From positions 124,001-188,000 of the forward strand of contig NZ_SORE01000005.1 in assembly GCF_004366595.1 (NCBI RefSeq): 64,000 nucleotides of DNA, given 5' to 3'. Of this stretch, positions 44,259-53,237 are shown one piece after another. A program made the position numbers and the translations under genes. The notes under the pieces were generated by a model that was given only the letters and a program-made list of their open reading frames with translations, did not search any database and was not told where the DNA came from. The DNA comes from Paraburkholderia rhizosphaerae. Lineage in GTDB: Bacteria > Pseudomonadota > Gammaproteobacteria > Burkholderiales > Burkholderiaceae. The first letter of the stretch is position 1. Each line of letters starts with the position of its first letter.

Positions 44259-45136
44259 GCCTTCTCCGAAATCTTTTCGCCGAAGATGCCTTGCGGACGC
44301 AGCATCAGGAACAGGAACAGCAGCAGGAACGCGAACGCGTCCTTGTAGGCGACCGAGATGTATTGCGCGCCGAAGCTCTCGACCACGCCGAGCAGCAGGC
44401 CGCCGATAATCGCGCCGGTGATGTCGCCGAAGCCGCCGATAATCGCGGCGGCAAATGCCTTCAACGCGATGATCGAACCCATGCCGATCGACACGAACAG
44501 AATGGGCGACACCAGTGCACCGGCGAGCCCGCCGAGCACCGCGCTATAGAAGAACGTGAACGCGATCATCGCGGCGACCGGAATGCCGACGAGGCGCGCC
44601 ATGTCCTTGTCCTGCGAGGTGGCCTGCAGCTTTTTGCCGAGCATCGTGCGTTCGAACAGCACGTACTGGAACGTCACAGCGATCGCGGTGAAGCCGAGAA
44701 TGGCGAGGTATTGCGTGTCCATGAACACGCCGCCTACGTCGATGCCCGGCGTGTCGAACAAGCGCTTCATCGCGCGCGGCTGCGGGCCGAAAATGTACTG
44801 CGCCGCGTTCTGCATGAAGATCGATGCGCCCAGCGTGCTGATGATGACCGGCAGGTACGAGCGGTGCCGCAGCGGGTAGTACACGCCGAGCGCGAAGATC
44901 ACGCCGAAGATGCCGAGCACGACCAGCGCGAGCACAAAGGCGAGCCAGTACGGCAGGCCGCTGCTCAGAAACGCGACCATCGCGAAGCCGCCCACCATCG
45001 CAAAGTCGCCTTGCGCGAAATTGACGACGTTGGTGGCCCGCACGATCAGCACGAAGCCGAGCGCGACCAATGCATAGATCGAACCCAGCGCGAGTCCGGC
45101 GAACAGCACCTGGACGTTGTTGACCACGAAGCTCAT
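44255..45136 (-). CDS. ABC transporter permease (LivH type)
   Basis: The 293-residue membrane protein has the LivH pattern GLALGSIYALVALGFVLIVRATNVVNF near the N-terminus, about eight helices, and the VGIPVAAMIAFTFFYSAVLGGLAG cytoplasmic-loop/helix region. It is the first gene of the operon and is divergent from the GntR gene at 45289, with which it shares a 152-base control region. Confidence 0.93.
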   Translation of the reverse strand: MSFVVNNVQVLFAGLALGSIYALVALGFVLIVRATNVVNFAQGDFAMVGGFAMVAFLSSGLPYWLAFVLALVVLGIFGVIFALGVYYPLRHRSYLPVIISTLGASIFMQNAAQYIFGPQPRAMKRLFDTPGIDVGGVFMDTQYLAILGFTAIAVTFQYVLFERTMLGKKLQATSQDKDMARLVGIPVAAMIAFTFFYSAVLGGLAGALVSPILFVSIGMGSIIALKAFAAAIIGGFGDITGAIIGGLLLGVVESFGAQYISVAYKDAFAFLLLFLFLMLRPQGIFGEKISEKA

Positions 45137-45288
45137 CGCTTCTCTCCTCTCCTCTGTCTCCCCGATGGCGGAATGGTCTGAAAACGACCGGTCAGACTTA
45201 AATGACTACATGTATAAAATCTGTATGGGAATGGTATTAACCTGTTCAGAGGCTGTCAACAGAAATTGGAATTGCGTACAATATCCGA
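45137..45288. promoter_or_regulatory. Divergent promoter region of the ABC operon and its GntR regulator
   Basis: The 152-base AT-rich region separates livH (minus) and a FadR-type GntR gene (plus). TACATGTA at 45207-45214 is a perfect 8-base palindrome and a candidate half of a regulator operator. The exact site cannot be fixed. Confidence 0.4.
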
Positions 45289-46122
45289 ATGGTCAAACTT
45301 TTCGAAAGGATCGATGCGATGAGCCCGGCGACTTCCCATCTGGTGGGCGAGACCGAGGTCAGCGGCGGCACGTTCGACGCCGGTACGCTGGGCGAGCGCG
45401 TCGCTGAAAAGCTGTTGGCGAAAATCCGCAGTGACGGTCTCGCGCCGGGCACGCGGTTGCCGTCTGAGCACGCGATGGCGCAGCACTTCGGTGTAAGTCG
45501 CACGGTGATGCGTGAAGCGATCGCGTTGCTGAAGGCGGATGGACTATTGACCACGCGCAAGGGCAGCGGCGCGTTCGTCGCGCAGACCGGGTTCCCGCGC
45601 GCGGCGAAAGGCGATCCGCTGACTGAGCAGTCGGTGCAGTCGCTGTTGAATCTGACCGAAGTCCGGCGCGGTCTCGAGGCGGAAATCGCGGCGCTCGCGG
45701 CAGTGCGGCGCACGCCCGGGCAGCTCGCGGAAATCGAGCACGCGCTAAGGCGCGTCGAAGATGCGATGCGCGCGGGCGGCGATGGGGTCGAGGAAGATGT
45801 GCAGTTTCACCTGCGGATTGCCGAGGCGACCGGCAATCCGTATTGGGTGCGCTTTGTCGAGATGTTCGCGCAGCAAATCCGGCTTGCGGTGAAGGTCACG
45901 CGCGCGAACGAGGCGCGCCGCGAAGACTTCGCGAATCAGGTGCGCGAAGAGCACGAGAAAATTGTCGCGGCGATCGTCGCGGGTGATCCGGACGCCGCGC
46001 GCGCGGCGGCCGGTGACCACATGCTGTGTGTCGCCGAGCGCGTGCGTCTTGCGGATCATGACTTCTGGACGGGCAGCGGCGGCGAACTCGCGCGCGATCT
46101 GGTCAGCAATTTCGCCAGATAA
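45289..46122 (+). CDS. FadR-type GntR transcriptional regulator
   Basis: The 277-residue regulator has a winged-helix domain (about 30-95: TLGERVAEKLLAKIRSDGL, EHAMAQHFGVSRTVMREAIA) and an FCD ligand-binding domain (about 110-260) with the conserved metal-binding Asp/His pattern (VQFHLRIAEATGN, AGDHMLCV). Divergent placement from the ABC operon suggests it controls that operon. A 33-base gap follows, then a convergent hydroxypyruvate isomerase-family gene. Confidence 0.9.
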   Translation: MVKLFERIDAMSPATSHLVGETEVSGGTFDAGTLGERVAEKLLAKIRSDGLAPGTRLPSEHAMAQHFGVSRTVMREAIALLKADGLLTTRKGSGAFVAQTGFPRAAKGDPLTEQSVQSLLNLTEVRRGLEAEIAALAAVRRTPGQLAEIEHALRRVEDAMRAGGDGVEEDVQFHLRIAEATGNPYWVRFVEMFAQQIRLAVKVTRANEARREDFANQVREEHEKIVAAIVAGDPDAARAAAGDHMLCVAERVRLADHDFWTGSGGELARDLVSNFAR

Positions 46123-46155
46123 CGCGCGCCTGTTACCCGGGGTTCGCGACGCGCT

Positions 46156-46938
46156 TTAGCCGAGCCACGGCTTCGCCCAGCCGAGGCCGGCGGACGTCGC
46201 GCCTTTCGGCACGTACTCGCAGCCAATCCAGCCGTCGTAGCCGAGTTCGTCGATCAGCGCGAACAGATACGGGTAGTTCACTTCGCCGAGATCCGGCTCG
46301 TGACGGTCCGGCACGCCAGCGATCTGCAAGTGGCCGATGTCGTCTTTCATCATCTGCTTCAACTTCACTGCGAGATCGCCTTCCATGATCTGGCAGTGGT
46401 ACAGGTCGAACTGCACCTTCAGGTTCGACGCGCCCGTTTCACGGCAGATCTGCTGCGCGTCGCGTTGCAGATTCAGGAAGTAGCCCGGCATGTCGCGCGT
46501 GTTGATCGGCTCGATCACCACGGTCAAACCGTGCTGCGCCGCTTGCGACGCGGCATAGGTGAGGTTGCGTACGTACACGTCGCGATGGCGTGTGCGGTCC
46601 GCCTCCGCACCGACAAGCCCCGCCATGAAGTGAAGCTTGCGGTTACCCAGCGCCTGCGCGTAATGAAGCGCGGTGTCGACGCTGCGCTTGAACTCGTCTT
46701 CGCGGCCCGGCAGTGCGGCGATGCCGCGCTCGCCTTTCGCCCAGTCGCCCGGCGGCGCGTTGAAGAGCGCCTGTTCCAGACCGTGCTGCTTAAGCAGCGC
46801 CGCGAGCTGGTCGGCCGGATAGTCGTACGGAAACAGATATTCGACAGCTTTAAAGCCGTCAGCCGCGGCAGCGCCGAAACGCTCGAGGAATTCGTGCTCG
46901 CGGTACATCATCGTCAGGTTGGCGGCAAAGCGTGGCAT
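46156..46938 (-). CDS. otnI: 2-oxo-tetronate isomerase (hydroxypyruvate isomerase family)
   Basis: The 260-residue TIM-barrel protein has the hydroxypyruvate isomerase/OtnI pattern: [62 protein letters not shown] and the end [20 protein letters not shown]. OtnI converts 2-oxo- to 3-oxo-tetronate in D-erythronate use. Context (otnC, otnK, denD) supports OtnI over general hydroxypyruvate isomerase. It is the last gene of the operon. Confidence 0.9.
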   Translation of the reverse strand: MPRFAANLTMMYREHEFLERFGAAAADGFKAVEYLFPYDYPADQLAALLKQHGLEQALFNAPPGDWAKGERGIAALPGREDEFKRSVDTALHYAQALGNRKLHFMAGLVGAEADRTRHRDVYVRNLTYAASQAAQHGLTVVIEPINTRDMPGYFLNLQRDAQQICRETGASNLKVQFDLYHCQIMEGDLAVKLKQMMKDDIGHLQIAGVPDRHEPDLGEVNYPYLFALIDELGYDGWIGCEYVPKGATSAGLGWAKPWLG

Positions 46939-46976
46939 CGTCGTGGTCCAGGTTCAGGTCCAGCAAGTTAGGTGGG

Positions 46977-47639
46977 TTACCAGCGCGCGCCAAACGTGGT
47001 GCGCAATTCGTCGATCTGCGCGTCCGTGAGTGGCGCCGGACGCGGGTCGGTCATCAACCAGAGTTGCGCGGTTTCCTCGAGCTCTTCGAGCGCCCATGCG
47101 GCTTGCGATACGCTCGCACCCCATACGACAGGACCGAGCCGCTCGAGCAGCACGCCGCGCACATCGTTTGCCAGCGCGCGCACGCGCTCGGCAACGCTGG
47201 GGTCACCGGGGCGGCAATAAGGAATGAGCGGGATGTGGCCGACTTTCATCACGTAGTACGGCGTGATTGGCGGCAGCACGTCGTGCTGCTTCCAGACACC
47301 GGCCAGCGTCAGCGCGACCAGATGCGTCGAATGCGTATGCACGACACCGTGCATGTCGGGGTTCGTGTCGTAGACGTTGCGATGCAGCGCCAGCGTTTTC
47401 GACGGCTTGTCGCCGCTGACCCACTGACCATCGCGGTCGACCTTCGCGATCTTCGCCGGATCGAGGTGGCCGAGGCACGCGTCGGTTGGTGTGATCAGCC
47501 AGCCGTCTTCGAGCCGTGCGCTGATGTTGCCCGCGGAGCCGACCGTATAACGGCGCGAATACAGATCGGCGCCGATTTGCGCGATCTCTTCGCGCGCACG
47601 GCTCTCCGCAGCCGCGGCGGAGGTGATGGCGGTGCTCAT
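46977..47639 (-). CDS. otnC: 3-oxo-tetronate 4-phosphate decarboxylase (class II aldolase family)
   Basis: The 220-residue protein has the class II aldolase/adducin zinc pattern VVHTHSTHLVALTLAG (His-x-His), GSAGNISARLEDGWLIT and KVGHIPLIPYCRPGD. OtnC decarboxylates 3-oxo-tetronate 4-phosphate to dihydroxyacetone phosphate. It overlaps otnK by 4 bases (ATGA) and is followed by otnI after 38 bases. Confidence 0.9.
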   Translation of the reverse strand: MSTAITSAAAAESRAREEIAQIGADLYSRRYTVGSAGNISARLEDGWLITPTDACLGHLDPAKIAKVDRDGQWVSGDKPSKTLALHRNVYDTNPDMHGVVHTHSTHLVALTLAGVWKQHDVLPPITPYYVMKVGHIPLIPYCRPGDPSVAERVRALANDVRGVLLERLGPVVWGASVSQAAWALEELEETAQLWLMTDPRPAPLTDAQIDELRTTFGARW

Positions 47640-48934
47640 TGCGGTGCTCCCGCAAGCTGGTCGAACATGCCGAGCGTCTTGCTGAAAAAATCGACGGTGC
47701 CAAAGTTGCCGGACTTCAGCGCGAGCGCGAACGGCGTTGCGCCAATCGACACGGTGGCCGGTACGCCCGGATCGATCTGCGGGCCGATTTGCAGCGCCTT
47801 GACGTTAAGTGCATTAACCACCGCGCCCGATGTCTCGCCGCCTGCGACTACGAAGCGGCGCACGCCCGCGTCGCGCATGCGCTGCGCAATCGCGGCAAGC
47901 GCCTGCTCGACGAGTTCGCCCGATGCGGCGGTACCCAGCTGCTTTTGCACCGCGCCGACTTCTTCCGGCGAACTGGTTGCGTACACAAGCACCGGACCTT
48001 GCGCGAGCAGCGGCTGCGCGAAGGCCATCGCCGCGTCGACCACGTTGTCGCCGCGCGCGAGCGCGAGCGGATCGACGCGGAACGCGGGGCGCCCGCTGTC
48101 GCGCCAATGCGCGACCTGCGCCTGCGTCGCGCGCGAGCAGCTACCCGATAGCACCGCGGACAAACCGTTCACGCCCGGCACCTGCTCGCTGTTTTTCGCG
48201 GCCGGCAGCAGGCCCGCGCGTTCGAAATTGCGCGGCAGGCCGATGGCGAGACCGGAGCCGCCGGTCAGCAGAAGGTCGTTCGCGCACGCTTCGCCAAGCG
48301 TGTACAGGTCCTGATCGGAAATCGCATCGGCAATCGCGAGGCCGATGCCGTCGCGCTGCAATGCGCCGCGTGCCTCGTTGACTGCCGCCGCGCCGCGCTG
48401 CACGGTGTCGTAGCGCAGCAGGCCAACCTTGGTCGGTGTTTGCCGCTGCAGCACGCGCACGAGGTTCGCATCGGTCATCGGCGTCAACGGATGGTTCTGC
48501 ATGCCGGATTCGTTCAGCAGCAAATCGCCGACGAACAGATTGCCGCGGTAGACGGTGCGGCCGGTTTCCGGAAACGCCGGGCAGGCGATCGCGAACGGCG
48601 CGTTCAGCGCCTTCATCAGCGCGTCGGCGACCGGGCCGATATTGCCGGCGTCGGTCGAGTCGAAGGTCGAGCAATACTTGAAGTAGAACTGCTTGCAGCC
48701 GAGCTTTTGCAGCCACTCGAGCGCAGCTAGCGATTCGGCAACCGCCTGTTCACGCGGCGCGGTACGCGATTTCAGCGCGACCACGATCGCTTCGGCGGGC
48801 TGGTCGAGCGGGCCATTTGGCACGCCGATCGTTTGAACGGTACGCATGCCGCCGCGGACCAGCATATTCGCGAGGTCCGTGGCGCCCGTGAAGTCGTCGG
48901 CGATACAGCCGAGCAAGGCAGGGGAGGAGGTCAT
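47636..48934 (-). CDS. otnK: 3-oxo-tetronate kinase (DUF1537 family)
   Basis: The 432-residue protein has the N-terminal motif LLGCIADDFTGATDLANML, FYFKYCSTFDSTDAGNIGPV, and the C-terminal nucleotide-binding region with VVAGGETSGAVVNALNVKALQIG and the Asp/Pro-rich DPGVPAT. This is the DUF1537 kinase family. It phosphorylates 3-oxo-tetronate in the D-erythronate route. It is 75 bases downstream of denD and overlaps otnC. Confidence 0.92.
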   Translation of the reverse strand: MTSSPALLGCIADDFTGATDLANMLVRGGMRTVQTIGVPNGPLDQPAEAIVVALKSRTAPREQAVAESLAALEWLQKLGCKQFYFKYCSTFDSTDAGNIGPVADALMKALNAPFAIACPAFPETGRTVYRGNLFVGDLLLNESGMQNHPLTPMTDANLVRVLQRQTPTKVGLLRYDTVQRGAAAVNEARGALQRDGIGLAIADAISDQDLYTLGEACANDLLLTGGSGLAIGLPRNFERAGLLPAAKNSEQVPGVNGLSAVLSGSCSRATQAQVAHWRDSGRPAFRVDPLALARGDNVVDAAMAFAQPLLAQGPVLVYATSSPEEVGAVQKQLGTAASGELVEQALAAIAQRMRDAGVRRFVVAGGETSGAVVNALNVKALQIGPQIDPGVPATVSIGATPFALALKSGNFGTVDFFSKTLGMFDQLAGAPQ

Positions 48935-49009
48935 GTTGGCATTCCGAAGTTTGCGCTGGACCGTTGGCGGCGAGTCGCCGCGCGATTCGGACCCGCGAGT
49001 CTGGTCGAA

Positions 49010-49990
49010 TCAGGCCGGTTGCGCGGCGTTGTCCCGGATAAACGCGTGCACGACGCTGTCGAAATCCGCATCGAACACGAAACCGAGCGAGCGCGCGTAG
49101 TCAGCCGAAAAGTTGCCTGGCCACGAATTGACAATACGCTCGACGGCCGGATCGCGTTCCATCCGCACGCGGTTCGCGACCGTGTCGCCCGCGATGCGCC
49201 GCAGCGATGCCAGCATGTTTTCGACCGATACCGACAGGCCCGGCATGTTGATCACGCGCCCTTGCGTCAGCTTTTCCTTCGGCAGTTCGTAGCCGTGCAG
49301 CAGATTGTCGATCGCGCGATCCGGCGACATCAGCCACAGAATCGTTTCCGGCGCGACAGGGCACACCGATTCGACACCGTTGATCGGCTCACGAATAATC
49401 CCGCTCGCGAAGCTCGACGCTGCGCGGTTCGGCTTGCCCGGTCGCACGACGATGGTCGGCATCCGCAGGCTGCGGCCATCGATATAACCACGCCGGCTGT
49501 AGTCGGCGAGCATCAGGTCGGACAGCGCTTTTTGCGTGCCATACGAGCTTTGCGGCGCCCACACTTGCGAATCCGGCACCGTGGCGGGCATCGCGCCGCC
49601 GAACACCGCGACCGAGCTTGTCATCACGAAACGCGCTTGCGTGCCCAGCGTGCGGATACGTTCGAACAGCATCCGCGTGGCGTCGAAGTTGATCCGCATG
49701 CCCAGTTCGAATTCCTGTTCCGCCTGGCCTGATACGATTGCCGCAAGGTGGAAGACCGCGAGCGTGTCGGCATCGACAAGCTGCTCGATCTGTGCCGGAT
49801 CGGCGATATCGCCGGTGACTGCGCGAACGCGCGGGTCGTTAATGCCTTCGAGCGGCACCACGTCGAACGCGTCGATCCGATCGATTGCGACCGGTTTGCC
49901 GGCTGGGCCGGTCAGCTCGCCGCGTGCCAGCAGCGCACCAATCAATCGACGGCCGAGGAAGCCTGCCGCACCCGTTACCAGCACTTTCAT
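49010..49990 (-). CDS. denD: D-erythronate dehydrogenase
   Basis: The 326-residue short-chain dehydrogenase/epimerase-type protein begins MKVLVTGAAGFLGRRLIGAL (NAD-binding). It has the SSYGTQKALSD catalytic YxxxK and TIVVRPGKPNRAAS. It matches DenD, which oxidises D-erythronate to 2-oxo-tetronate. The start at 49990 is preferred over 50008, since it begins at the Rossmann motif. It is the first gene of the otn unit. The region upstream contains TTGTATGAT, shared with the transporter promoter. Confidence 0.9.
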   Translation of the reverse strand: MKVLVTGAAGFLGRRLIGALLARGELTGPAGKPVAIDRIDAFDVVPLEGINDPRVRAVTGDIADPAQIEQLVDADTLAVFHLAAIVSGQAEQEFELGMRINFDATRMLFERIRTLGTQARFVMTSSVAVFGGAMPATVPDSQVWAPQSSYGTQKALSDLMLADYSRRGYIDGRSLRMPTIVVRPGKPNRAASSFASGIIREPINGVESVCPVAPETILWLMSPDRAIDNLLHGYELPKEKLTQGRVINMPGLSVSVENMLASLRRIAGDTVANRVRMERDPAVERIVNSWPGNFSADYARSLGFVFDADFDSVVHAFIRDNAAQPA

Positions 49991-50053
49991 ATTCGTCTCC
50001 ATCTCCATACAGAATGCGCACGGTCGCGCACGGCGGAGCGCCCGCCGCGAAAG

Positions 50054-50062
50054 TTGTATGAT
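50054..50062 (-). promoter_or_regulatory. Candidate GntR half-site upstream of denD
   Basis: TTGTATGAT (plus strand reading) occurs here, 63 bases before the denD start, and recurs exactly (reverse complement) at 51079-51087 before the MFS transporter gene. Both flank the GntR gene at 50140. A shared 9-mer in the two promoter regions of one pathway suggests an operator half-site. Confidence 0.4.
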
Positions 50063-50139
50063 GATGTTATCTTAGGTTGGCGGGTGTGGCAAACTGCGCG
50101 ACGCAGAGTTCGAGGTGTTTTGCTCCGTGCTGTGATGCT

Positions 50140-50970
50140 TTAGTTGCGCGAGCCGCGTTTGGCGGCTTTCCTGGCTTCGTTGATCAGGGGTCCCGCGGCT
50201 GCACGGCCGACGTCGTCCCAGAACGCCGAGTCCGCTTCCTGGATGCGCGCGCCCGCGTTGTCGATGTGCGTGATCGCGGCTTGCCGCGCGGCGTTGGCAT
50301 CTTGCGCGGCGATCGCGTCGAACAGCGCGCGATGCTCGTTGCGCACCTCGGTCGAGAAATCGTCGCGGCGCGCTTCGTTGGTCCGTGTGACGAGGATCGC
50401 CGCGTGAATAAACTGGCTGATGAATTCGAGCAGCGACGGATAGAGCGGATTGCCGGTCGCGCGCGAAATGGCCATATGGAACGCGAGATCTTCGTCGACG
50501 CCATCGCGCTTTTCTTTCGCCGCGCCGTCGATCGCGGCGAGTGCGCGTTTGATGTCGGCCAGCTGCGCACGCGTGCGCCGCTGCGCGGCGAGCGCGGCTG
50601 CTTCCGCTTCAATGCCGCGGCGCAGTTCGGTGACGCGCAGCACTGCGTCGACTGAATTCTTCGGGTCGATATCGAGCCGGAACGCGGTGGTACGGTTCGG
50701 TTCGCGCACCACCGTGCCGCTGCCCTGACGCACTTCGACAAGACCGTCGGACTTCAAGCGCGAAATCGCTTCACGCACGACAGTCCGGCTCACGCCGAAG
50801 CGCTCCGAAATAACCTGTTCGGTTGGCAGCCGCGTGCCGGCCGGAAATTCGCCGCCTTTGATCTTTTCCAGCAGAACGGCTGTGACGCGATCGGCGAGCG
50901 TGCCGACGTTCGTGATGACGGGCGCGTCGAACGTCGCAGAGGAGCGGGGCGTGGTGGTCGAGGTAGCCAT
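50140..50970 (-). CDS. FadR-type GntR regulator of the D-erythronate genes
   Basis: The 276-residue protein has a GntR winged-helix (about 22-90: TLADRVTAVLLEKIKGGEFP, PTEQVISERFGVSRTVVREAIS) and an FCD domain (about 110-260: DEDLAFHMAISRATGNPLYP, AAITHIDNAGARI). It lies between denD and the divergent MFS transporter gene, so it probably controls both. The start at 50970 is chosen since the extra 22 residues of an ATG at 51036 do not look conserved. Confidence 0.88.
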   Translation of the reverse strand: MATSTTTPRSSATFDAPVITNVGTLADRVTAVLLEKIKGGEFPAGTRLPTEQVISERFGVSRTVVREAISRLKSDGLVEVRQGSGTVVREPNRTTAFRLDIDPKNSVDAVLRVTELRRGIEAEAAALAAQRRTRAQLADIKRALAAIDGAAKEKRDGVDEDLAFHMAISRATGNPLYPSLLEFISQFIHAAILVTRTNEARRDDFSTEVRNEHRALFDAIAAQDANAARQAAITHIDNAGARIQEADSAFWDDVGRAAAGPLINEARKAAKRGSRN

Positions 50971-51059
50971 GTCGTTAGAAAAGACTGAAGAGAGACTCTG
51001 GATTTCGTTGTTGGCGATGCGTTGACACGGTACCACTTTCTACCTATGATCGGAACGCC

Positions 51060-51087
51060 ATATGTAACATATATGGTTATCATACAA
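51060..51087 (+). promoter_or_regulatory. Candidate operator region before the MFS transporter
   Basis: ATATGTAACATAT (51060-51072) is a palindrome with one central base. It is followed by ATCATACAA (51079-51087), the complement of the TTGTATGAT before denD. This AT-rich element ends 24 bases before the transporter start and 90 bases from the GntR start, so it would be well placed for repression of both. Confidence 0.5.
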
Positions 51088-51110
51088 TTTGATGTGAAGG
51101 AGACGAAGCG

Positions 51111-52421
51111 GTGCAGACGGAATCGGTAGAAGTCGTAACACAGCGCGACGCGCAAGCATTCGAAGAGCGTACCTACGCAAAAGTCACGTGGCGCATTGTG
51201 CCGTTCCTGATGTTCTGCTATCTGGTCGCGTACCTGGATCGGGTGAACGTCGGTTTTGCGAAGCTGCAAATGTCATCCGACCTGCACTTCTCGGATGCGG
51301 TCTACGGCCTAGGCGCCGGCATCTTCTTTATCGCGTACTTTCTCGTCGAAATTCCGAGCAACATCATCCTGCATCGCGTTGGTGCGCGTTTGTGGATGGC
51401 GCGCATCATGATCACATGGGGCGTGATTTCATCGGCGATGGCCTTTGTCACCACGCCGACCGCGTTCTACGTGATGCGCTTCCTGCTCGGTCTTGCCGAA
51501 GCGGGCTTCTATCCGGGCGTGATTCTGTATTTGTCGTATTGGTATCCGTCGCATCGGCGCGGCAAGATGTTCGCGGCATTCGCTGCCGCGGTGCCGCTTT
51601 CGGGTTTGATCGGCGGCCCGTTGTCGGGTTATCTGCTGAGCGCGTTCTCCGGCGTGATGAACTACGCGGGCTGGCAATGGCTGTTCTTTATCGAAGGCTT
51701 GCCGTCGATCGCGGCGGGCATCGCGGCGTTCTTCGTGCTGACCGACGGCATCAAGAAAGCGAAATGGCTGACGCCTGAAGAGCGCGCGCTGCTCGATATG
51801 AACATCCGCGCGGATTCCGCTCACAAGGCCGAACCTTTGCTGCGTGAAGTGTTCACGAACGGGCGCGTGTGGCTGCTCACGGCCATCTACTTTTGCCTGA
51901 TCTGCGGCTTCTATACCGTTGGTTTCTGGCTGCCGACGCTGATTGCGTCGACCGGCGTGAAGAACCCGCTACATATCGGTTTGTTGACGGCCATTCCGTA
52001 TGGCGCGGCGGCAATCACGATGTTGCTCGTGTCGCGCAGCGCCGACCGTCTCCGCGAACGGCGCTGGCATCTTGCGTTCACCGCGGTGCTCGGTGGCGTG
52101 GGTCTGATCATGTCGGCGGCGTTCGGCTCGCAACCGGTGCTCGCGATGATCGGCCTGACGCTCGCGGCGATGGGCGGCTTGAGCACGCTGCCGATGTTCT
52201 GGAGTCTGCCGACGGCTTTTCTCGGCGGTTCCGCGGCCGCTGCCGGAATTGCGATGATCAACTCATGGGGCAATCTGGCGGGCTTTGTGAGCCCGTATCT
52301 GATCGGCTTTATCAAGGACACGACGCACAGCACCAATCTGGGCCTGTACGCGATGGCAGGCGCGCTCTTTGTCGGCACGCTGCTGACGTTTATCGTGCCG
52401 GCTAAGGTGGTCAACCGCTAG
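51111..52421 (+). CDS. MFS transporter, anion:cation symporter type
   Basis: The 436-residue protein has 12 predicted helices and the ACS-family pattern (RIVPFLMFCYLVAYLDRVNV, RFLLGLAEAGFYPGVILYLS, WYPSHRRGKMFAAF). This subfamily carries organic anions such as sugar acids and phthalate-type acids. Located next to the D-erythronate genes it is the likely uptake system for D-erythronate or a related acid. The start is GTG with GGAG upstream (51111). Confidence 0.9.
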   Translation: MQTESVEVVTQRDAQAFEERTYAKVTWRIVPFLMFCYLVAYLDRVNVGFAKLQMSSDLHFSDAVYGLGAGIFFIAYFLVEIPSNIILHRVGARLWMARIMITWGVISSAMAFVTTPTAFYVMRFLLGLAEAGFYPGVILYLSYWYPSHRRGKMFAAFAAAVPLSGLIGGPLSGYLLSAFSGVMNYAGWQWLFFIEGLPSIAAGIAAFFVLTDGIKKAKWLTPEERALLDMNIRADSAHKAEPLLREVFTNGRVWLLTAIYFCLICGFYTVGFWLPTLIASTGVKNPLHIGLLTAIPYGAAAITMLLVSRSADRLRERRWHLAFTAVLGGVGLIMSAAFGSQPVLAMIGLTLAAMGGLSTLPMFWSLPTAFLGGSAAAAGIAMINSWGNLAGFVSPYLIGFIKDTTHSTNLGLYAMAGALFVGTLLTFIVPAKVVNR

Positions 52422-52491
52422 CTTCGCGCGAACGCCCGCTCGCCCGGCGTTGTGCGCGTCGAGCGGCGGGTCACGCGCCCCATGATTGCTT

Positions 52492-52800
52492 TTATTGCTT
52501 CACCGCCCCGCTCGAACCCTTCGTCGTGTCTCCCTGCTGCGACATCCCCTGTTCGCGCTTTTGCATCAACGTCCCCTGCGGCGATGACGCGCCGCTCTGC
52601 GGACTGCCTAACTGATCCATGCTATTCGCCGTTTTGCCGGGTGCCACGCCGCCGTGCGTCGCGCCGGATGGCGTGCCTTGCGCCGAACCCTGCGCTGCGC
52701 CGGCATCCGTCGCATTTCCGCTGCCGGAGTTCGTCTGAGCTGAAGCGTTCGCGCCGCAAATTAGCGCCAACGCACAAAACGCCGCAGTCAAGCTTTTCAT
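52492..52800 (-). CDS. Small secreted low-complexity protein
   Basis: The 102-residue product has a signal peptide (MKSLTAAFCALALICGANASAQ) and a Gly/Ser/Ala/Gln-rich mature part (NATDAGAAQGSAQGTPSGAT), with no family recognised. A good GGAGGG precedes the ATG at 52800. The in-frame reading to 53073 is not used because its codons before this start are not signal-like. Similar small Gly/Ser-rich exported proteins are common in Burkholderiaceae. Confidence 0.65.
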   Translation of the reverse strand: MKSLTAAFCALALICGANASAQTNSGSGNATDAGAAQGSAQGTPSGATHGGVAPGKTANSMDQLGSPQSGASSPQGTLMQKREQGMSQQGDTTKGSSGAVKQ

Positions 52801-53237
52801 AAACCCTCCCAATCGGTTCCGGCGCTTCCGCGCACCTGTGTTTTCCCTTCGTGCATACGGCGTGCCAGCTTGCGTGAAACACGTCGGCGCAAGGTTTGTG
52901 CATGGCTTTTTCCGGCGGGTATTTATTATTCGTGCCGGTTGAGTCGAATGAATTGAGATACGGCAAGGCATATTTTTCTGGAAATTCTGAAAGTGCCTTT
53001 CCACCGTTTCGAGAAATCCGAGAATAACGTGACTGCGTTCAGTGATAGTGCCCCTTACCTTTGTCCGGTGCATTTCTGAGTTGGGTAAGGCTCACAGGTC
53101 CGCCGCGTCAGGCCTGTCGTGGAATAAGCCGATTGCATTACCTGTTTTCTGAAAACACAAAGCGAAAAGGATTCAAGTAATTCGCTGTATGTAAATGAAA
53201 TAATCGATATAAGCCTCTTCTTCGCGGAGAAAAAGAA
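52801..53237. promoter_or_regulatory. AT-rich intergenic region with a 15-base palindrome
   Basis: About 437 bases without a gene lie between the small secreted protein (minus) and an unknown gene (plus). The segment is visibly poorer in GC than the rest of the window. TGTTTTCTGAAAACA at 53143-53157 is a perfect 7-base inverted repeat with one central base, a plausible operator about 85 bases before the plus-strand start. GGAG is directly before that start. No RNA gene was recognised. Confidence 0.4.

Noticed and set aside
42456-44348. 630-codon plus-strand open frame
   Set aside because: It lies antisense to the fused LivM-LivG gene; composition is Arg/His/Glu-rich and matches no protein family.
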